From the NCBI GenBank assembly GCA_023251595.1, contig JAHEYM010000082.1, positions 1-11,552 on the forward strand: a DNA stretch of 11,552 nucleotides, given 5' to 3'. Within the stretch, counting starts at the first letter, position 1. Each line of letters starts with the position of its first letter. This document shows positions 1 to 8,218 of this stretch, piece after piece. The DNA comes from Bacteroidota bacterium. GTDB lineage: Bacteria > Bacteroidota > Bacteroidia > AKYH767-A > JABDAW01. The notes beneath the pieces are model-generated. The model was not told the origin of the DNA and made no database searches. It worked only from the letters and a program-made list of their open reading frames with translations. A program made the translations under genes and the position numbers.

Positions 1-29
1 GGATTTACACTTCAATACTAACCAGATAA

Positions 30-2582
30 ATGGCTGAAAGAGAGAAAATTGTTCCGATTAATATCGAGGAAGAAATGAAAACCGCCTACATCGATTATTC
101 GATGTCGGTAATTGTGTCAAGAGCACTGCCCGATGTGCGTGATGGATTGAAACCTGTTCACCGCAGGGTATTGTATGGAATGCTCGATCTGGGCGTTCTA
201 TCAAACAGACCCCACAAAAAATCTGCACGTATTGTGGGTGAAGTGTTGGGTAAATATCATCCGCATGGCGATGTGTCTGTATATGATGCAATGGTTCGCA
301 TGGCGCAGGAATGGTCGCTCAGATATCCGCTGATCGATGGACAAGGAAACTTTGGTTCGGTGGATGGTGACAGTCCGGCAGCAATGCGTTACACGGAAGC
401 AAGATTGAAAAAAATCGCTGAAGAATTGTTAAATGATATCGATAAAGATACGGTCGATTTTCAATTTAATTTTGATGATACGTTGAAAGAACCAACCGTT
501 CTTCCGGCAGGAATGCCGAATCTTTTGGTGAACGGTTCTTCAGGAATCGCGGTTGGAATGGCGACAAATATGCCTCCCCATAATTTGCGTGAAGCGATTG
601 ACGCCTGCCTTGCATATATCAATAATAGAGATATTGCCATAGAAGATCTTCTCCAATTTGTAAAAGCGCCTGATTTTCCAACCGGTGGAATTATTTACGG
701 TTATGAAGGTGTGAAAGAAGCTTATCTCACAGGTAGAGGAAGAATTCTTTTGCGTGCCGTTTCTTCGATTGAACAAGCACCTAACGGAAGGGATAGAATT
801 GTCGTGACTGAAATTCCTTTTCAGGTGAATAAAGCAGAGATGATTAAAAAAACTGCTGATCTTGTTAATGAAAAGAAAATTGAGGGCATCACTGATATCC
901 GTGATGAATCGGATCGTGAAGGCATGCGGATCGTGTATGAACTAAGACACGATGCCGTCACTAATGTTGTATTAAATAGTTTATATAAACATACACAGTT
1001 ACAAAATTCTTTCAACGTAAATAACATTGCTCTCGTCAATGGTCGACCGATGGTGTTGAACCTGAGAGATATGATCAAGTACTATGTTGAACATCGTATG
1101 GATGTGGTGATTCGTCGTACTAAATATGATCTTGCTGAAGCTGAAAAACGTGCACATATTTTAGAAGGACTTATCATCGCTCTCGATCATCTTGATGCTG
1201 TGATTGCCTTGATACGTGCGTCAAGAACTCCGGATGAAGCGAAAGAAGGTTTAATGACTTCATTTGGTTTGAGTGAAATTCAGTCAAAAGCGATTCTTGA
1301 AATGCGTTTGCAAAGACTCACCGGACTTGAGATCGACAAGATTCGCGAAGAATACGCTGAAGTTATGAAGATGATTGAATGGTACAAAACTATTCTTGCG
1401 GATGAAGCGATCCGATATGGAATTATTCGGGATGAACTGACTGAAATCGGTAAAAAATATGGTGATGAACGCCGTACCCAAATTGAGTATTCAGCCGGCG
1501 ATCTTTCAATCGAAGATCTTATTGCCGATGAAGATGTTGTAATTACAATTTCTCATCTCGGTTATATTAAACGAACATCACTCACTGAATATCGTGTTCA
1601 GAATCGGGGAGGTAGGGGGTCGAAAGGAAGTACTACCAGAGATGAGGATTTTGTAGAACATTTGTTCGTTGCCTCTACTCATAATTATATGCTTTTCTTC
1701 ACTCAAAAAGGAAAAGTATATTGGCTTAGAGTATTCGAGATTCCTGATGGAACACGTATTTCGAAAGGAAGAGCTATTCAGAATCTCATCGAAATTCCAC
1801 CCGATGATAAAGTGAAGGCCTATATAAATGTTAAAAATTTGTCGGACGAACAGTATCTGAATAACAATTATATTATTCTTTGCACAACGAACGGTACGAT
1901 AAAGAAAACCTCGCTGGAAGCTTATTCACGCCCACGTCAATCAGGTATCAATGCAATCACAATCAATGAAGGTGATATGTTACTGGAGGCAAGGATGACA
2001 GATGGAAATAATGAAATTCTGATGGCATTGAAATCAGGAAACGCAATCCGGTTCAACGAGAAGACAGTAAGACCAATGGGTAGAAATGCTGCAGGTGTAA
2101 GAGGGATCAGACTTTCCAATGCAAAAGATGAGGTGGTTGGGATGGTCTGTGTAAAAGATCAAACGGAGACAATTCTTGTCGTATCTGAAAAAGGTTATGG
2201 CAAACGCACAAATTTGGAGGATTATCGCGTTACGAATCGCGGTGGAAAAGGGGTGAAGACGATCAAAGTAACTGATAAAACCGGAACTCTTATTGCGATA
2301 ATGTCAGTAGCTGACAATGACCATCTTATGATAATAAACAAATCCGGAATCATCATTCGTATGGAAGTGAGTGATCTCAGAGAGATGGGGCGCGCAACTC
2401 AAGGTGTGAGAGTTATTAAACTTGATGAAGACGATGAGATCGCATCAGTTGCAAAAGTAGATGGTAAAATTATGGAAGAAGGACTTCCAGAAGGTCTAAC
2501 AGAAGGTCAAGCTGGTGAATTACCGGAAGGGTTGGCTGATGGAGTATCAGAACAAGGACCTGAAACGCCACCCGAATTATAA
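30..2582 (+). CDS. gyrA: DNA gyrase subunit A
   Basis: This is the DNA-cleaving subunit of the type IIA topoisomerase that uses ATP (through GyrB) to put negative supercoils into DNA in the cytoplasm. The 850-residue product is full length. The start is fixed by an in-frame TAA at 27-29, directly before the ATG. The N-terminal breakage-reunion domain carries HPHGD at 77-81 and the catalytic tyrosine Y121 in the RYTEARL motif. A GyrA box, QNRGGRGSKG, lies at about 524-533 and separates gyrase from topoisomerase IV ParC. The C-terminal part has the repeated blades of a beta-pinwheel, including a second box-like NRGGKG. The last 35 or so residues are an acidic tail rich in Glu, Gly and Pro. Residue 82, matching E. 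coli Ser83, is Val; the E. coli Asp87 equivalent (D86) is kept. A TPR gene follows after 36 bases, an arrangement I recall from other Bacteroidota. Identification is very secure. Confidence 0.98.
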   Translation: MAEREKIVPINIEEEMKTAYIDYSMSVIVSRALPDVRDGLKPVHRRVLYGMLDLGVLSNRPHKKSARIVGEVLGKYHPHGDVSVYDAMVRMAQEWSLRYPLIDGQGNFGSVDGDSPAAMRYTEARLKKIAEELLNDIDKDTVDFQFNFDDTLKEPTVLPAGMPNLLVNGSSGIAVGMATNMPPHNLREAIDACLAYINNRDIAIEDLLQFVKAPDFPTGGIIYGYEGVKEAYLTGRGRILLRAVSSIEQAPNGRDRIVVTEIPFQVNKAEMIKKTADLVNEKKIEGITDIRDESDREGMRIVYELRHDAVTNVVLNSLYKHTQLQNSFNVNNIALVNGRPMVLNLRDMIKYYVEHRMDVVIRRTKYDLAEAEKRAHILEGLIIALDHLDAVIALIRASRTPDEAKEGLMTSFGLSEIQSKAILEMRLQRLTGLEIDKIREEYAEVMKMIEWYKTILADEAIRYGIIRDELTEIGKKYGDERRTQIEYSAGDLSIEDLIADEDVVITISHLGYIKRTSLTEYRVQNRGGRGSKGSTTRDEDFVEHLFVASTHNYMLFFTQKGKVYWLRVFEIPDGTRISKGRAIQNLIEIPPDDKVKAYINVKNLSDEQYLNNNYIILCTTNGTIKKTSLEAYSRPRQSGINAITINEGDMLLEARMTDGNNEILMALKSGNAIRFNEKTVRPMGRNAAGVRGIRLSNAKDEVVGMVCVKDQTETILVVSEKGYGKRTNLEDYRVTNRGGKGVKTIKVTDKTGTLIAIMSVADNDHLMIINKSGIIIRMEVSDLREMGRATQGVRVIKLDEDDEIASVAKVDGKIMEEGLPEGLTEGQAGELPEGLADGVSEQGPETPPEL

Positions 2583-2618
2583 TATTTGTGATGAAAAATT
2601 GAATTAAACTCATTTCAG

Positions 2619-3785
2619 ATGAAAACTATCTTAGCAGTTTGTGTTTCAATGATTATGTGGATTGGCGTGATGGCTCAGCCAAGCAATGTTGTTTCTGCCT
2701 GGAATTACTACAAAAGTGGTGATCTGGATAAAGCAAAGGAAATGATAGATCCTGCGATCAATCATGAGAAGACGAAAACATGGGCGAAGACATGGTACTT
2801 CCGTGGACTAATTTACCAGGACCTTTACAATCACAAGGACTTTGGAAAATTAGATCCTGATCCTCTCGGGGTTGCATTGATCGCTTTCAAAAAAGCGACA
2901 GAAATTGATCCAAAAAGCGAATATGCAGAAGATATAGAATTACGAACCAAACGTCTTGGAATTCAGTATTTCAACAAGGGCCTCGAGGAATTCAAAGCGA
3001 AGGATTTTGCGAGAGCTTTGACTTCTTTCGAGAGCGTGCTGTCATTGACTCCTACAGATACATCAGCGGTTTTAAATGCTGCTATTTCAGCGGATCGTTC
3101 CTCCAATCTTGAGAAGGCTGCTGTTTACTATGATAAGCTCATTAAAATGAATTACAAAGATTCAAAGATTTTCCTTTATTTATCATCAATCCGAAAACAA
3201 CAAAAAGATACTGCAAAAGCGATGGAAGCGGTTCAACAAGGAAGGAAACTTTACCCAGATGACGCGAGTCTGATTAAAGAGGAATTAAATTTTTATTTAA
3301 TGACAAATCGAACAGACGAAGCAATTAATAGTCTGAATCTTGCGCTCAAGCATGAGCCAAATAACGCGATTCTCTGGTTTGATCTTGGAACCTTATATGA
3401 CCGGATAGGTTCAGAATCATTTAAGGCAGGAAAGTCGAACGAAACTGATCCGAATTTTGCGAAAGCTGAAGATGCCTATCGTAAAGCGATAGATTCAAAA
3501 AAAGATTATTTCGAAGCTTACTACAGCATTGGTGCAATGTATTTTAATATGGCAGCTGAAATGAATAACGCAGCCAACGATATCGATCCGAACAATACCA
3601 CAGCTTATGAAGCAGCTAAGGTAAAATTTATGGCAAAGTTTAAGCAAGCTCAGCCATTTCTTGAGAAAGCGCTGGAACTTCAATCTACAGATCGGAGTAC
3701 ACTGATTTCATTAAAGCAACTTTATGCAAGATTAGATATGCCGGAGAAATCGGAGGCGATGAAGAAGCGCCTCGAGGGCAATTAA
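2619..3785 (+). CDS. Exported tetratricopeptide repeat (TPR) protein
   Basis: This is a 388-residue protein with a likely Sec signal peptide: Lys2, a hydrophobic stretch at about 4-18, and a probable cleavage site VMA-Q after residue 19. The rest is almost wholly helical and made of TPR-like units, for example around RLGIQYFNKGLEEF, AVLNAAISADRSSNLEKAAVYYDKLI, AILWFDLGTLYDRIG and YFEAYYSIGAMYFNMA. I estimate about seven units, some degenerate. TPR domains are protein-binding scaffolds and no catalytic motif is visible, so a role as a periplasmic adaptor is inferred and no partner is known. It starts 36 bases after gyrA and ends 10 bases before the 7TM-HD gene, which suggests one transcript. 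I know of TPR genes behind gyrA in other Bacteroidota, but not of a demonstrated link to gyrase. No Shine-Dalgarno sequence is seen before the ATG. Confidence 0.9.
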   Translation: MKTILAVCVSMIMWIGVMAQPSNVVSAWNYYKSGDLDKAKEMIDPAINHEKTKTWAKTWYFRGLIYQDLYNHKDFGKLDPDPLGVALIAFKKATEIDPKSEYAEDIELRTKRLGIQYFNKGLEEFKAKDFARALTSFESVLSLTPTDTSAVLNAAISADRSSNLEKAAVYYDKLIKMNYKDSKIFLYLSSIRKQQKDTAKAMEAVQQGRKLYPDDASLIKEELNFYLMTNRTDEAINSLNLALKHEPNNAILWFDLGTLYDRIGSESFKAGKSNETDPNFAKAEDAYRKAIDSKKDYFEAYYSIGAMYFNMAAEMNNAANDIDPNNTTAYEAAKVKFMAKFKQAQPFLEKALELQSTDRSTLISLKQLYARLDMPEKSEAMKKRLEGN

Positions 3786-3795
3786 TTAATTCTTC

Positions 3796-5868
3796 TTGTC
3801 ACGCTCAATTTTTCCCGGAAGTTTTCGTACTGAGCAAGTACTGAAAGTATTGATGGTGCTAGGAAGCATCATTGTCATCGTCTTGATGCTCCCAAAAGAA
3901 ATTTCTTTCCGATTTGAGTATGAACAAGGAAAAACATGGCTGCATGAATCACTCAAAGCACCGTTCGATTTTGCGATCCTAAAAACGAATGAAGAACTCG
4001 ATCGGGAACGATCACTGATTCTTCAGAATTCAAAACCATATTTCACTATACGTGAAAAAGATGCCCGGAAGAAAAAAGAAGATTTTGCAATACAGATTCT
4101 TGCGAGAAAACAATCGGGAATTAAGGGGTTCGAAGACTCAGCCGCTGTCGCGGAACAACTGAAAATCGGGAATGATATTTTAGATACTTTATATAGAAAA
4201 GGAATTATTTTTCTTAACAGTGATTTTGAGAAAAAGCCGAAAGATTTCACGATTGTTGTTGTCCGTAACAACATTGCTGAAGAAGCGGAACTAAATAGTT
4301 TTTTTACTGTCAAAACTGCATACGCGTTTGCACTCGATCGGTTCTCAGCTTCTCCACGATTAAATAAATCGGTCACCGGTGCTCTGATTTCTGCTGCAAT
4401 TACTCCAAATTTGTATCACGATGAAGCAATGACAAAGCAGCTTTATATGGATCAATTGGAAAATATTTCTCCAACAAGGGGAATGGTTAGAAAAGACGAG
4501 CGAGTGATCTCGCAAGGAGAGCTCGTAGATAACCAAAAGTATCAGATACTCGAATCACTTCGCAATGCATACGAACTAAAAATCGGAACACATCGGAATA
4601 ATTTAACAATCATGACGGGACAGATAATTTTGGTCACGATGGCAATGCTTGTTCTCATGTTTTTCCTTATATTATTTCGTCAACCGGAATTTCAGAACAA
4701 CCGGAAAATTCTTTTACTGATGCTACTGATTACAAGCATGGTGGGGCTATATTCCTGGGCATCTCATGCGAATTTCTTCAATCTCTATCTAATTCCTTTC
4801 TGTATTATTCCAATGATTGTGAAAGCATTTTTTGATACCAGGATTGCTTTGTTTGTCCATCTTGTGGTTATATTAATTGTTGGTTTTGCAGCGCCAAACG
4901 GCTTTGAGTTTGCATTTATTCAGATCGTTGCAGGTATGGTTGCGATATTCAGTATTGTTAGTTTAAGGAAAAGGTCTCAACTTTTTGTCTCAGCCGGATT
5001 AATTACACTTGCGTACGGTTTTGCTTACACCGGTATTTCTTTACTTCACGCTGAGAATTTTTATAGTGTGAAGTGGGTGAGTTTATGGTGGTTTGCCGGA
5101 AGTGGAATCCTGACCCTGATTGCATATCCTATCATATATATATTTGAAAAACTTTTCGGAATTATTTCGGATGTTTCTCTGCTGGAATTGGCGGATACTA
5201 ATAGTCCACTGTTACGCCAACTCGCATTAAAAGCGCCGGGTACTTTTCAACATTCGATGCAGGTTGCAAATCTGGCTGAATCGGCTATCGTTCAAATCCG
5301 TGGAAATGCTTTATTGGTGAGGGCTGGAGCACTCTATCACGATATTGGTAAAATGAATATACCGCGATACTTTGTTGAGAATGTAATTACAGGAGCAAAT
5401 CCACACGACGATCTTCCGTTCGAAGAAAGTGCAAAGATTATTATTTCTCACGTTGGTCAGGGTGTTGAAATTGCCAGAAAACATCAATTGCCGGAACCGG
5501 TGATCGATTTTATCCGCACACATCATGGTACAACGATGGTGCAATATTTTTATCAATCCTGGTTGAAAAATTTTCCTGATCAAATTCCGGAAGAGAAATC
5601 TTTTCGTTATCCGGGTCCCGTTCCATTCTCCAAAGAGACTGCGGTACTTATGATGGCAGATTCGGTAGAAGCTGCATCACGCAGTTTGAAACATTACGAT
5701 GCAGAAACCATTGAGGAATTGGTGGATCATATCATCGACAAGATGATCGAGCAAGACCAATTTTTAAACAGCGATATTACTTTCCGTGATATAGTAAGAA
5801 TAAAAAGAATTTTCAGGAAGATGTTGCAAAGTGTTTACCACAGCAGGGTTGAATATCCTCAAATTTAA
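3796..5868 (+). CDS. 7TM-HD family membrane phosphohydrolase, PgpH-like (putative c-di-AMP phosphodiesterase)
   Basis: This is a 690-residue inner-membrane protein with the three-part build of the 7TMR-HD family: a first membrane segment (about 17-34), an extracytoplasmic domain of about 235 residues (7TMR-HDED type), a multi-spanning region (about 273-449), and a cytoplasmic HD domain (about 480-650). The metal-binding residues are all visible: H486 in FQHSM, H515-D516 in YHDIGK, H552 in SHVG, H576-H577 in HHGTT, and D622 in MADSVEAA. Listeria PgpH, of this architecture, hydrolyses cyclic di-AMP, so that activity is the best inference. The start is uncertain. An in-frame TAA at 3787-3789 excludes earlier starts, the first candidate is TTG at 3796, and the first ATG is at 3853 (residue 20). 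The TTG start leaves a short basic cytoplasmic stub before the first membrane segment, as I expect for the family; the ATG start would put the segment at the very N terminus. The gene sits 10 bases after the TPR gene and converges on a lipoprotein gene. Confidence 0.92.
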   Translation: MSRSIFPGSFRTEQVLKVLMVLGSIIVIVLMLPKEISFRFEYEQGKTWLHESLKAPFDFAILKTNEELDRERSLILQNSKPYFTIREKDARKKKEDFAIQILARKQSGIKGFEDSAAVAEQLKIGNDILDTLYRKGIIFLNSDFEKKPKDFTIVVVRNNIAEEAELNSFFTVKTAYAFALDRFSASPRLNKSVTGALISAAITPNLYHDEAMTKQLYMDQLENISPTRGMVRKDERVISQGELVDNQKYQILESLRNAYELKIGTHRNNLTIMTGQIILVTMAMLVLMFFLILFRQPEFQNNRKILLLMLLITSMVGLYSWASHANFFNLYLIPFCIIPMIVKAFFDTRIALFVHLVVILIVGFAAPNGFEFAFIQIVAGMVAIFSIVSLRKRSQLFVSAGLITLAYGFAYTGISLLHAENFYSVKWVSLWWFAGSGILTLIAYPIIYIFEKLFGIISDVSLLELADTNSPLLRQLALKAPGTFQHSMQVANLAESAIVQIRGNALLVRAGALYHDIGKMNIPRYFVENVITGANPHDDLPFEESAKIIISHVGQGVEIARKHQLPEPVIDFIRTHHGTTMVQYFYQSWLKNFPDQIPEEKSFRYPGPVPFSKETAVLMMADSVEAASRSLKHYDAETIEELVDHIIDKMIEQDQFLNSDITFRDIVRIKRIFRKMLQSVYHSRVEYPQI

Positions 5869-5872
5869 TTTT

Positions 5873-6604
5873 CTATAACGGCAACAATTTTCCTTCGCCG
5901 GTCACATCACTCCAAATAGTTGAAGGATTTCCTTTATAATATACATTTCCGTAGCTCCTTATACTTGCCGAAAGTTGATTCATCGTATTTACATAAAAGT
6001 CGCCCGTACCCCGATTATCAATCACCGATGTATCTGTATCAAAATTTCTGAGGTCAGCTACTCCATATCCGCCACTATATATATAGTTAATTCCGGAAGA
6101 ACCGGTGAAAACGGCATCGCCTACACCGTTATGTAACGTACAAAAAGAAACCTGTGTCTGAAGAGAAAGTTCAAAATGACCGGATCCCCAACTTTCAATA
6201 CCGAGTGTGTCGGCGTGAAGTGTATTGGTTGAATAAAGATTCCCGGTGCCGTATGAAATAATGTCGCGAAGATGTGGTGCCGAGACATATACATTAATCG
6301 GAATTTTAAAGCTTCTCACCCAATTACATTTGTTGTGATTTCCGAGATGTAAGACTCCATTGGAAATTTCAGTGCTTATCAGTGGTATCAAGTGTTTACC
6401 GGCTTCAACCCGTATTGATCGGATGCTGTCGTCTGTTATATATACATTTACGATATCGTTTGCTTCAATACGGGTGAACGGTTCGGTCACATCCCTGTAT
6501 TCACTTTCCACAGTTCCCGTGCTTTTGAAACAATCGCAGCTACTCTCCTTTTTGCAGGAAAAAAGGATGGCCGTACAAAGAAAAACAATTGACAAATATT
6601 TCAT
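5873..6604 (-). CDS. GIN-domain (DUF2807) lipoprotein
   Basis: This is a 243-residue predicted lipoprotein. It has a hydrophobic leader and a lipobox-like ILFSC with the acylated cysteine at C17, followed by a KKESS spacer. The mature part fits the DUF2807 or GIN-domain family (labelled in databases as a putative autotransporter adhesin head), a beta-helical fold. The early strand segment FTRIEANDIVNVYI is the family's typical entry. It is followed by evenly spaced Gly-rich turns: SYGTGN, SWGSGH, HNGVGD, GGYGVAD, NRGTGD and SYGNVYYKG. The usual GSG turns are partly degenerate here. The domain occurs widely in Bacteroidota envelope proteins; its biochemical function is not settled and the adhesin label should not be over-read. 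The gene begins 10 bases after the upstream secreted-protein gene (probable operon) and ends in TAG, 4 bases from the convergent 7TM-HD gene. No terminator is visible between them. Confidence 0.85.
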   Translation of the reverse strand: MKYLSIVFLCTAILFSCKKESSCDCFKSTGTVESEYRDVTEPFTRIEANDIVNVYITDDSIRSIRVEAGKHLIPLISTEISNGVLHLGNHNKCNWVRSFKIPINVYVSAPHLRDIISYGTGNLYSTNTLHADTLGIESWGSGHFELSLQTQVSFCTLHNGVGDAVFTGSSGINYIYSGGYGVADLRNFDTDTSVIDNRGTGDFYVNTMNQLSASIRSYGNVYYKGNPSTIWSDVTGEGKLLPL

Positions 6605-6614
6605 TAAGAATAAT

Positions 6615-7247
6615 TTATTCTGTAACTACTAAACCATTTAAAAGCTCAAAAAGACTACTTTTATATTCTGCAACAAGGCTCTGCGAGGTATAACAGATCA
6701 ATTGAACTGTTCCTTTTTTGTTTGAGTAATAATAACCGAAATAGGTGAAAGGTATTCCTTTTAAAGTGCCATCCATTTGAAGATACAGCATTTTGATACC
6801 ATTAATTGTACGGTATTCTTCATCCACAATTTTAGTATCAGGTGCTACAATTTGGGCGTTTTCCAGCGCTAATCCCTTCAAAGTAACTAAAGGAACTTCA
6901 ATCCTTTCCGTAATTGCCATAGCGTATGCATCCTGTTCTACTAGTTGAAAGTCATATTCAGAGTTGCCGTTCGTTTCACCCTTTTTAAAACTCCATTTTT
7001 CGGGATTGATATAAACGCCGACATTGAGAATTTTACTTTCAACTAAAAACGTCGATTCGGGGCTTCTCATGAATCTGAAGTTATTGGTTTCGATTTCCTT
7101 TTTCTTTGCATCTTTTTCCTTTGCATATTTCCATGTTCCGTTCTCAAAAAGCAGAACTTCTTCGCCTGATTTAGTTACAGCGTGGGTTTGGGAAAAGACA
7201 AATGTTGTAGAGAAGATGATGAACAGAACAGTAATTAAATGTTTCAT
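6615..7247 (-). CDS. Secreted protein of unknown function, possibly PsbP/Mog1-like
   Basis: This is a 210-residue protein starting at the ATG that encodes MKHLITVLF. A TTG three codons upstream (7254-7256) is possible but less likely. The leader is a clear signal peptide with a probable cleavage before the Gln of VFSQTHA. A short segment, KSGEEVLLFENGTWKYA, resembles a G-x-x-V-x-L-x-x-NGTW motif that I recall in other secreted Bacteroidota proteins, and is followed by a Lys/Glu-rich linker. The C-terminal two thirds alternate strands and a helix, with GTLKGIPFTYFGYYYS and a final LFELLNGLVV helix. That layout resembles PsbP/Mog1-like folds, but this is inference from pattern only. No catalytic motif is seen. 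The gene lies 10 bases upstream of the GIN-domain lipoprotein gene, so the two are probably co-transcribed and both products act in the cell envelope. Confidence 0.78.
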   Translation of the reverse strand: MKHLITVLFIIFSTTFVFSQTHAVTKSGEEVLLFENGTWKYAKEKDAKKKEIETNNFRFMRSPESTFLVESKILNVGVYINPEKWSFKKGETNGNSEYDFQLVEQDAYAMAITERIEVPLVTLKGLALENAQIVAPDTKIVDEEYRTINGIKMLYLQMDGTLKGIPFTYFGYYYSNKKGTVQLICYTSQSLVAEYKSSLFELLNGLVVTE

Positions 7248-7267
7248 ATAATACAATTATTTATAGT

Positions 7268-7302
7268 CAAATATTAAGGATGTGCGACAAAATTACTTCA
7301 AA
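7268..7302 (-). promoter_or_regulatory. Possible Bacteroidota-type promoter for the secreted-protein/GIN-lipoprotein pair
   Basis: Reading the minus strand, TTTG (7302-7299) could serve as the -33 element and TAATATTTG (7276-7268) as a -7 element, with 22 bases between them. The Bacteroidota consensus is TTTG and TAnnTTTG; here the -7 element has one extra base between TA and TTTG, so the match is imperfect. It would give a leader of about 15-20 bases before the ATG at 7247. The region is AT-rich, so chance is a real alternative. Confidence 0.3.
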
Positions 7303-7317
7303 TTTTATTCAAAACAA

Positions 7318-8211
7318 TCATTTTTCTTGACGATATGTGTACTGGTAAATCTTTATCTCATGATCCGAATCATTCATGTTTTCGTTTTTGATTCCTGTGA
7401 ACCATTCTTCAGAATCGATAAGTCCCGATTCCAGGTAATTTGTTTTATACATTTGAATTAATTTGTTATTTAGCCCATATACATCAAGTTCTGTTCTCAA
7501 ATTCTTTTTGTCGTATTTATATTCTTGACGTAACGTAACTTCACCCGAGACATTTATTGCTTTAAATTGAATAAAATTATTATTTTTATCATATTTGTAA
7601 GTACAGTATCCATTTGCATTTTTGAGCAATATATATTTAACTTTTTTTAGTCGGTTCCTGCTATCGTAAACGTTTTTATAAATCATTTCCAGATTACCTT
7701 TCGAAAAATATTTTTCAACGACCGGTTTATTTCCTGTATATTCATATTCACTGCTTGAGGCTTCGGTTCCGTTTTTCGAATACTTAATTTGTCTATACTT
7801 GTTACCATGTTCATCATAAAGTAGAGTGTCTTTTTCAAGAAAACTTCCCCCGAACGGAATAAAATACTCAGCTATTTTCATCCCATTTTTGTTGTAATAA
7901 TATTTGGTCGAACACTCGTTAGAAATATCAATATATTCGGATTCGCTTCCATCAGCTAAATATATTATTTCCTGTTGTAGAATTAGTTTATCTTTCTCTT
8001 TGTTGAATATTTTACAAGTATCTACTTTTTGGTTTTTAATAATCTCTTTTGGATGGTATCTGTCAAAAGTAAATTGACAAAATCCCGAATGCATCGATAA
8101 TAAAAGAATAAAAAATAATAATGCCCGCAAACTCGCAAAGCCGCAAAGGAATATTGATCGGCGGCTCCCAAATGTTCTTATGAATTTATTTGCGATAAGA
8201 AGGGCTAACAT
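7318..8211 (-). CDS. Exported protein with degenerate YD-like repeats
   Basis: As read from the ATG at 8211 this encodes 297 residues. The mature part is rich in Lys, Asn and Tyr. It contains loosely repeated units of the form Y-x-Y-D-x-x-x-N/G, for example YDEHGNKYRQIKY, YDSRNRLKKVKY, YKYDKNNNFIQF and YKYDKKNLRTEL. These resemble degenerate YD/RHS-like strands seen in many Bacteroidota secreted proteins, but no toxin domain or catalytic site is visible and no function can be given. The start is uncertain. From M1 there are 29 residues before the hydrophobic core, long for a signal peptide. An in-frame TTG at 8130-8128 (residue 28) would instead give MRALLFFILLLSMHSGFC-Q, a textbook signal peptide, and a 270-residue product. 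The stretch between the two starts includes most of a short 8-base-period repeat. A putative -7 element sits so close to 8211 that the ATG would be nearly leaderless, which also favours a start further in. The gene ends in TGA, so TGA appears to be a normal stop here. Confidence 0.72.
   Translation of the reverse strand: MLALLIANKFIRTFGSRRSIFLCGFASLRALLFFILLLSMHSGFCQFTFDRYHPKEIIKNQKVDTCKIFNKEKDKLILQQEIIYLADGSESEYIDISNECSTKYYYNKNGMKIAEYFIPFGGSFLEKDTLLYDEHGNKYRQIKYSKNGTEASSSEYEYTGNKPVVEKYFSKGNLEMIYKNVYDSRNRLKKVKYILLKNANGYCTYKYDKNNNFIQFKAINVSGEVTLRQEYKYDKKNLRTELDVYGLNNKLIQMYKTNYLESGLIDSEEWFTGIKNENMNDSDHEIKIYQYTYRQEK
8126..8149. repeat. Three-unit tandem repeat with an 8-base period (CGCAAAnn)
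   Basis: On the plus strand CGCAAA occurs at 8126, 8134 and 8142, each followed by two variable bases, giving three units with an exact 8-base period. On the minus strand it reads as repeated TTTGCG and encodes the LCGFASLR segment at the 5' end of the YD-like gene. From memory, CTTTGCGTCTTTGCG-like tandem motifs are scattered between genes in many Bacteroidota genomes; this looks like a short copy. Its function is unknown. Confidence 0.6.
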
Positions 8212-8218
8212 GAAGATG

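Noticed and set aside
58..2119. Several minus-strand open frames within gyrA
   Set aside because: They are low-complexity reverse readings of a highly conserved gene, with no leader, no domain and no promoter of their own.
2580..2588. TAATATTTG just after gyrA as a separate promoter for the TPR gene
   Set aside because: It has an extra base relative to TAnnTTTG, no TTTG partner upstream, and lies in an AT-rich gap, so chance is a sufficient explanation.
5876..5899. CGGC...GCCG inverted repeat as a terminator at the convergent junction
   Set aside because: The stem is only about four base pairs with a large loop, and it lies within the lipoprotein coding region.
6360..7251. Plus-strand open frames opposite the GIN-lipoprotein and secreted-protein genes
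   Set aside because: The minus-strand products have proper signal peptides and a family pattern; the plus-strand readings do not.
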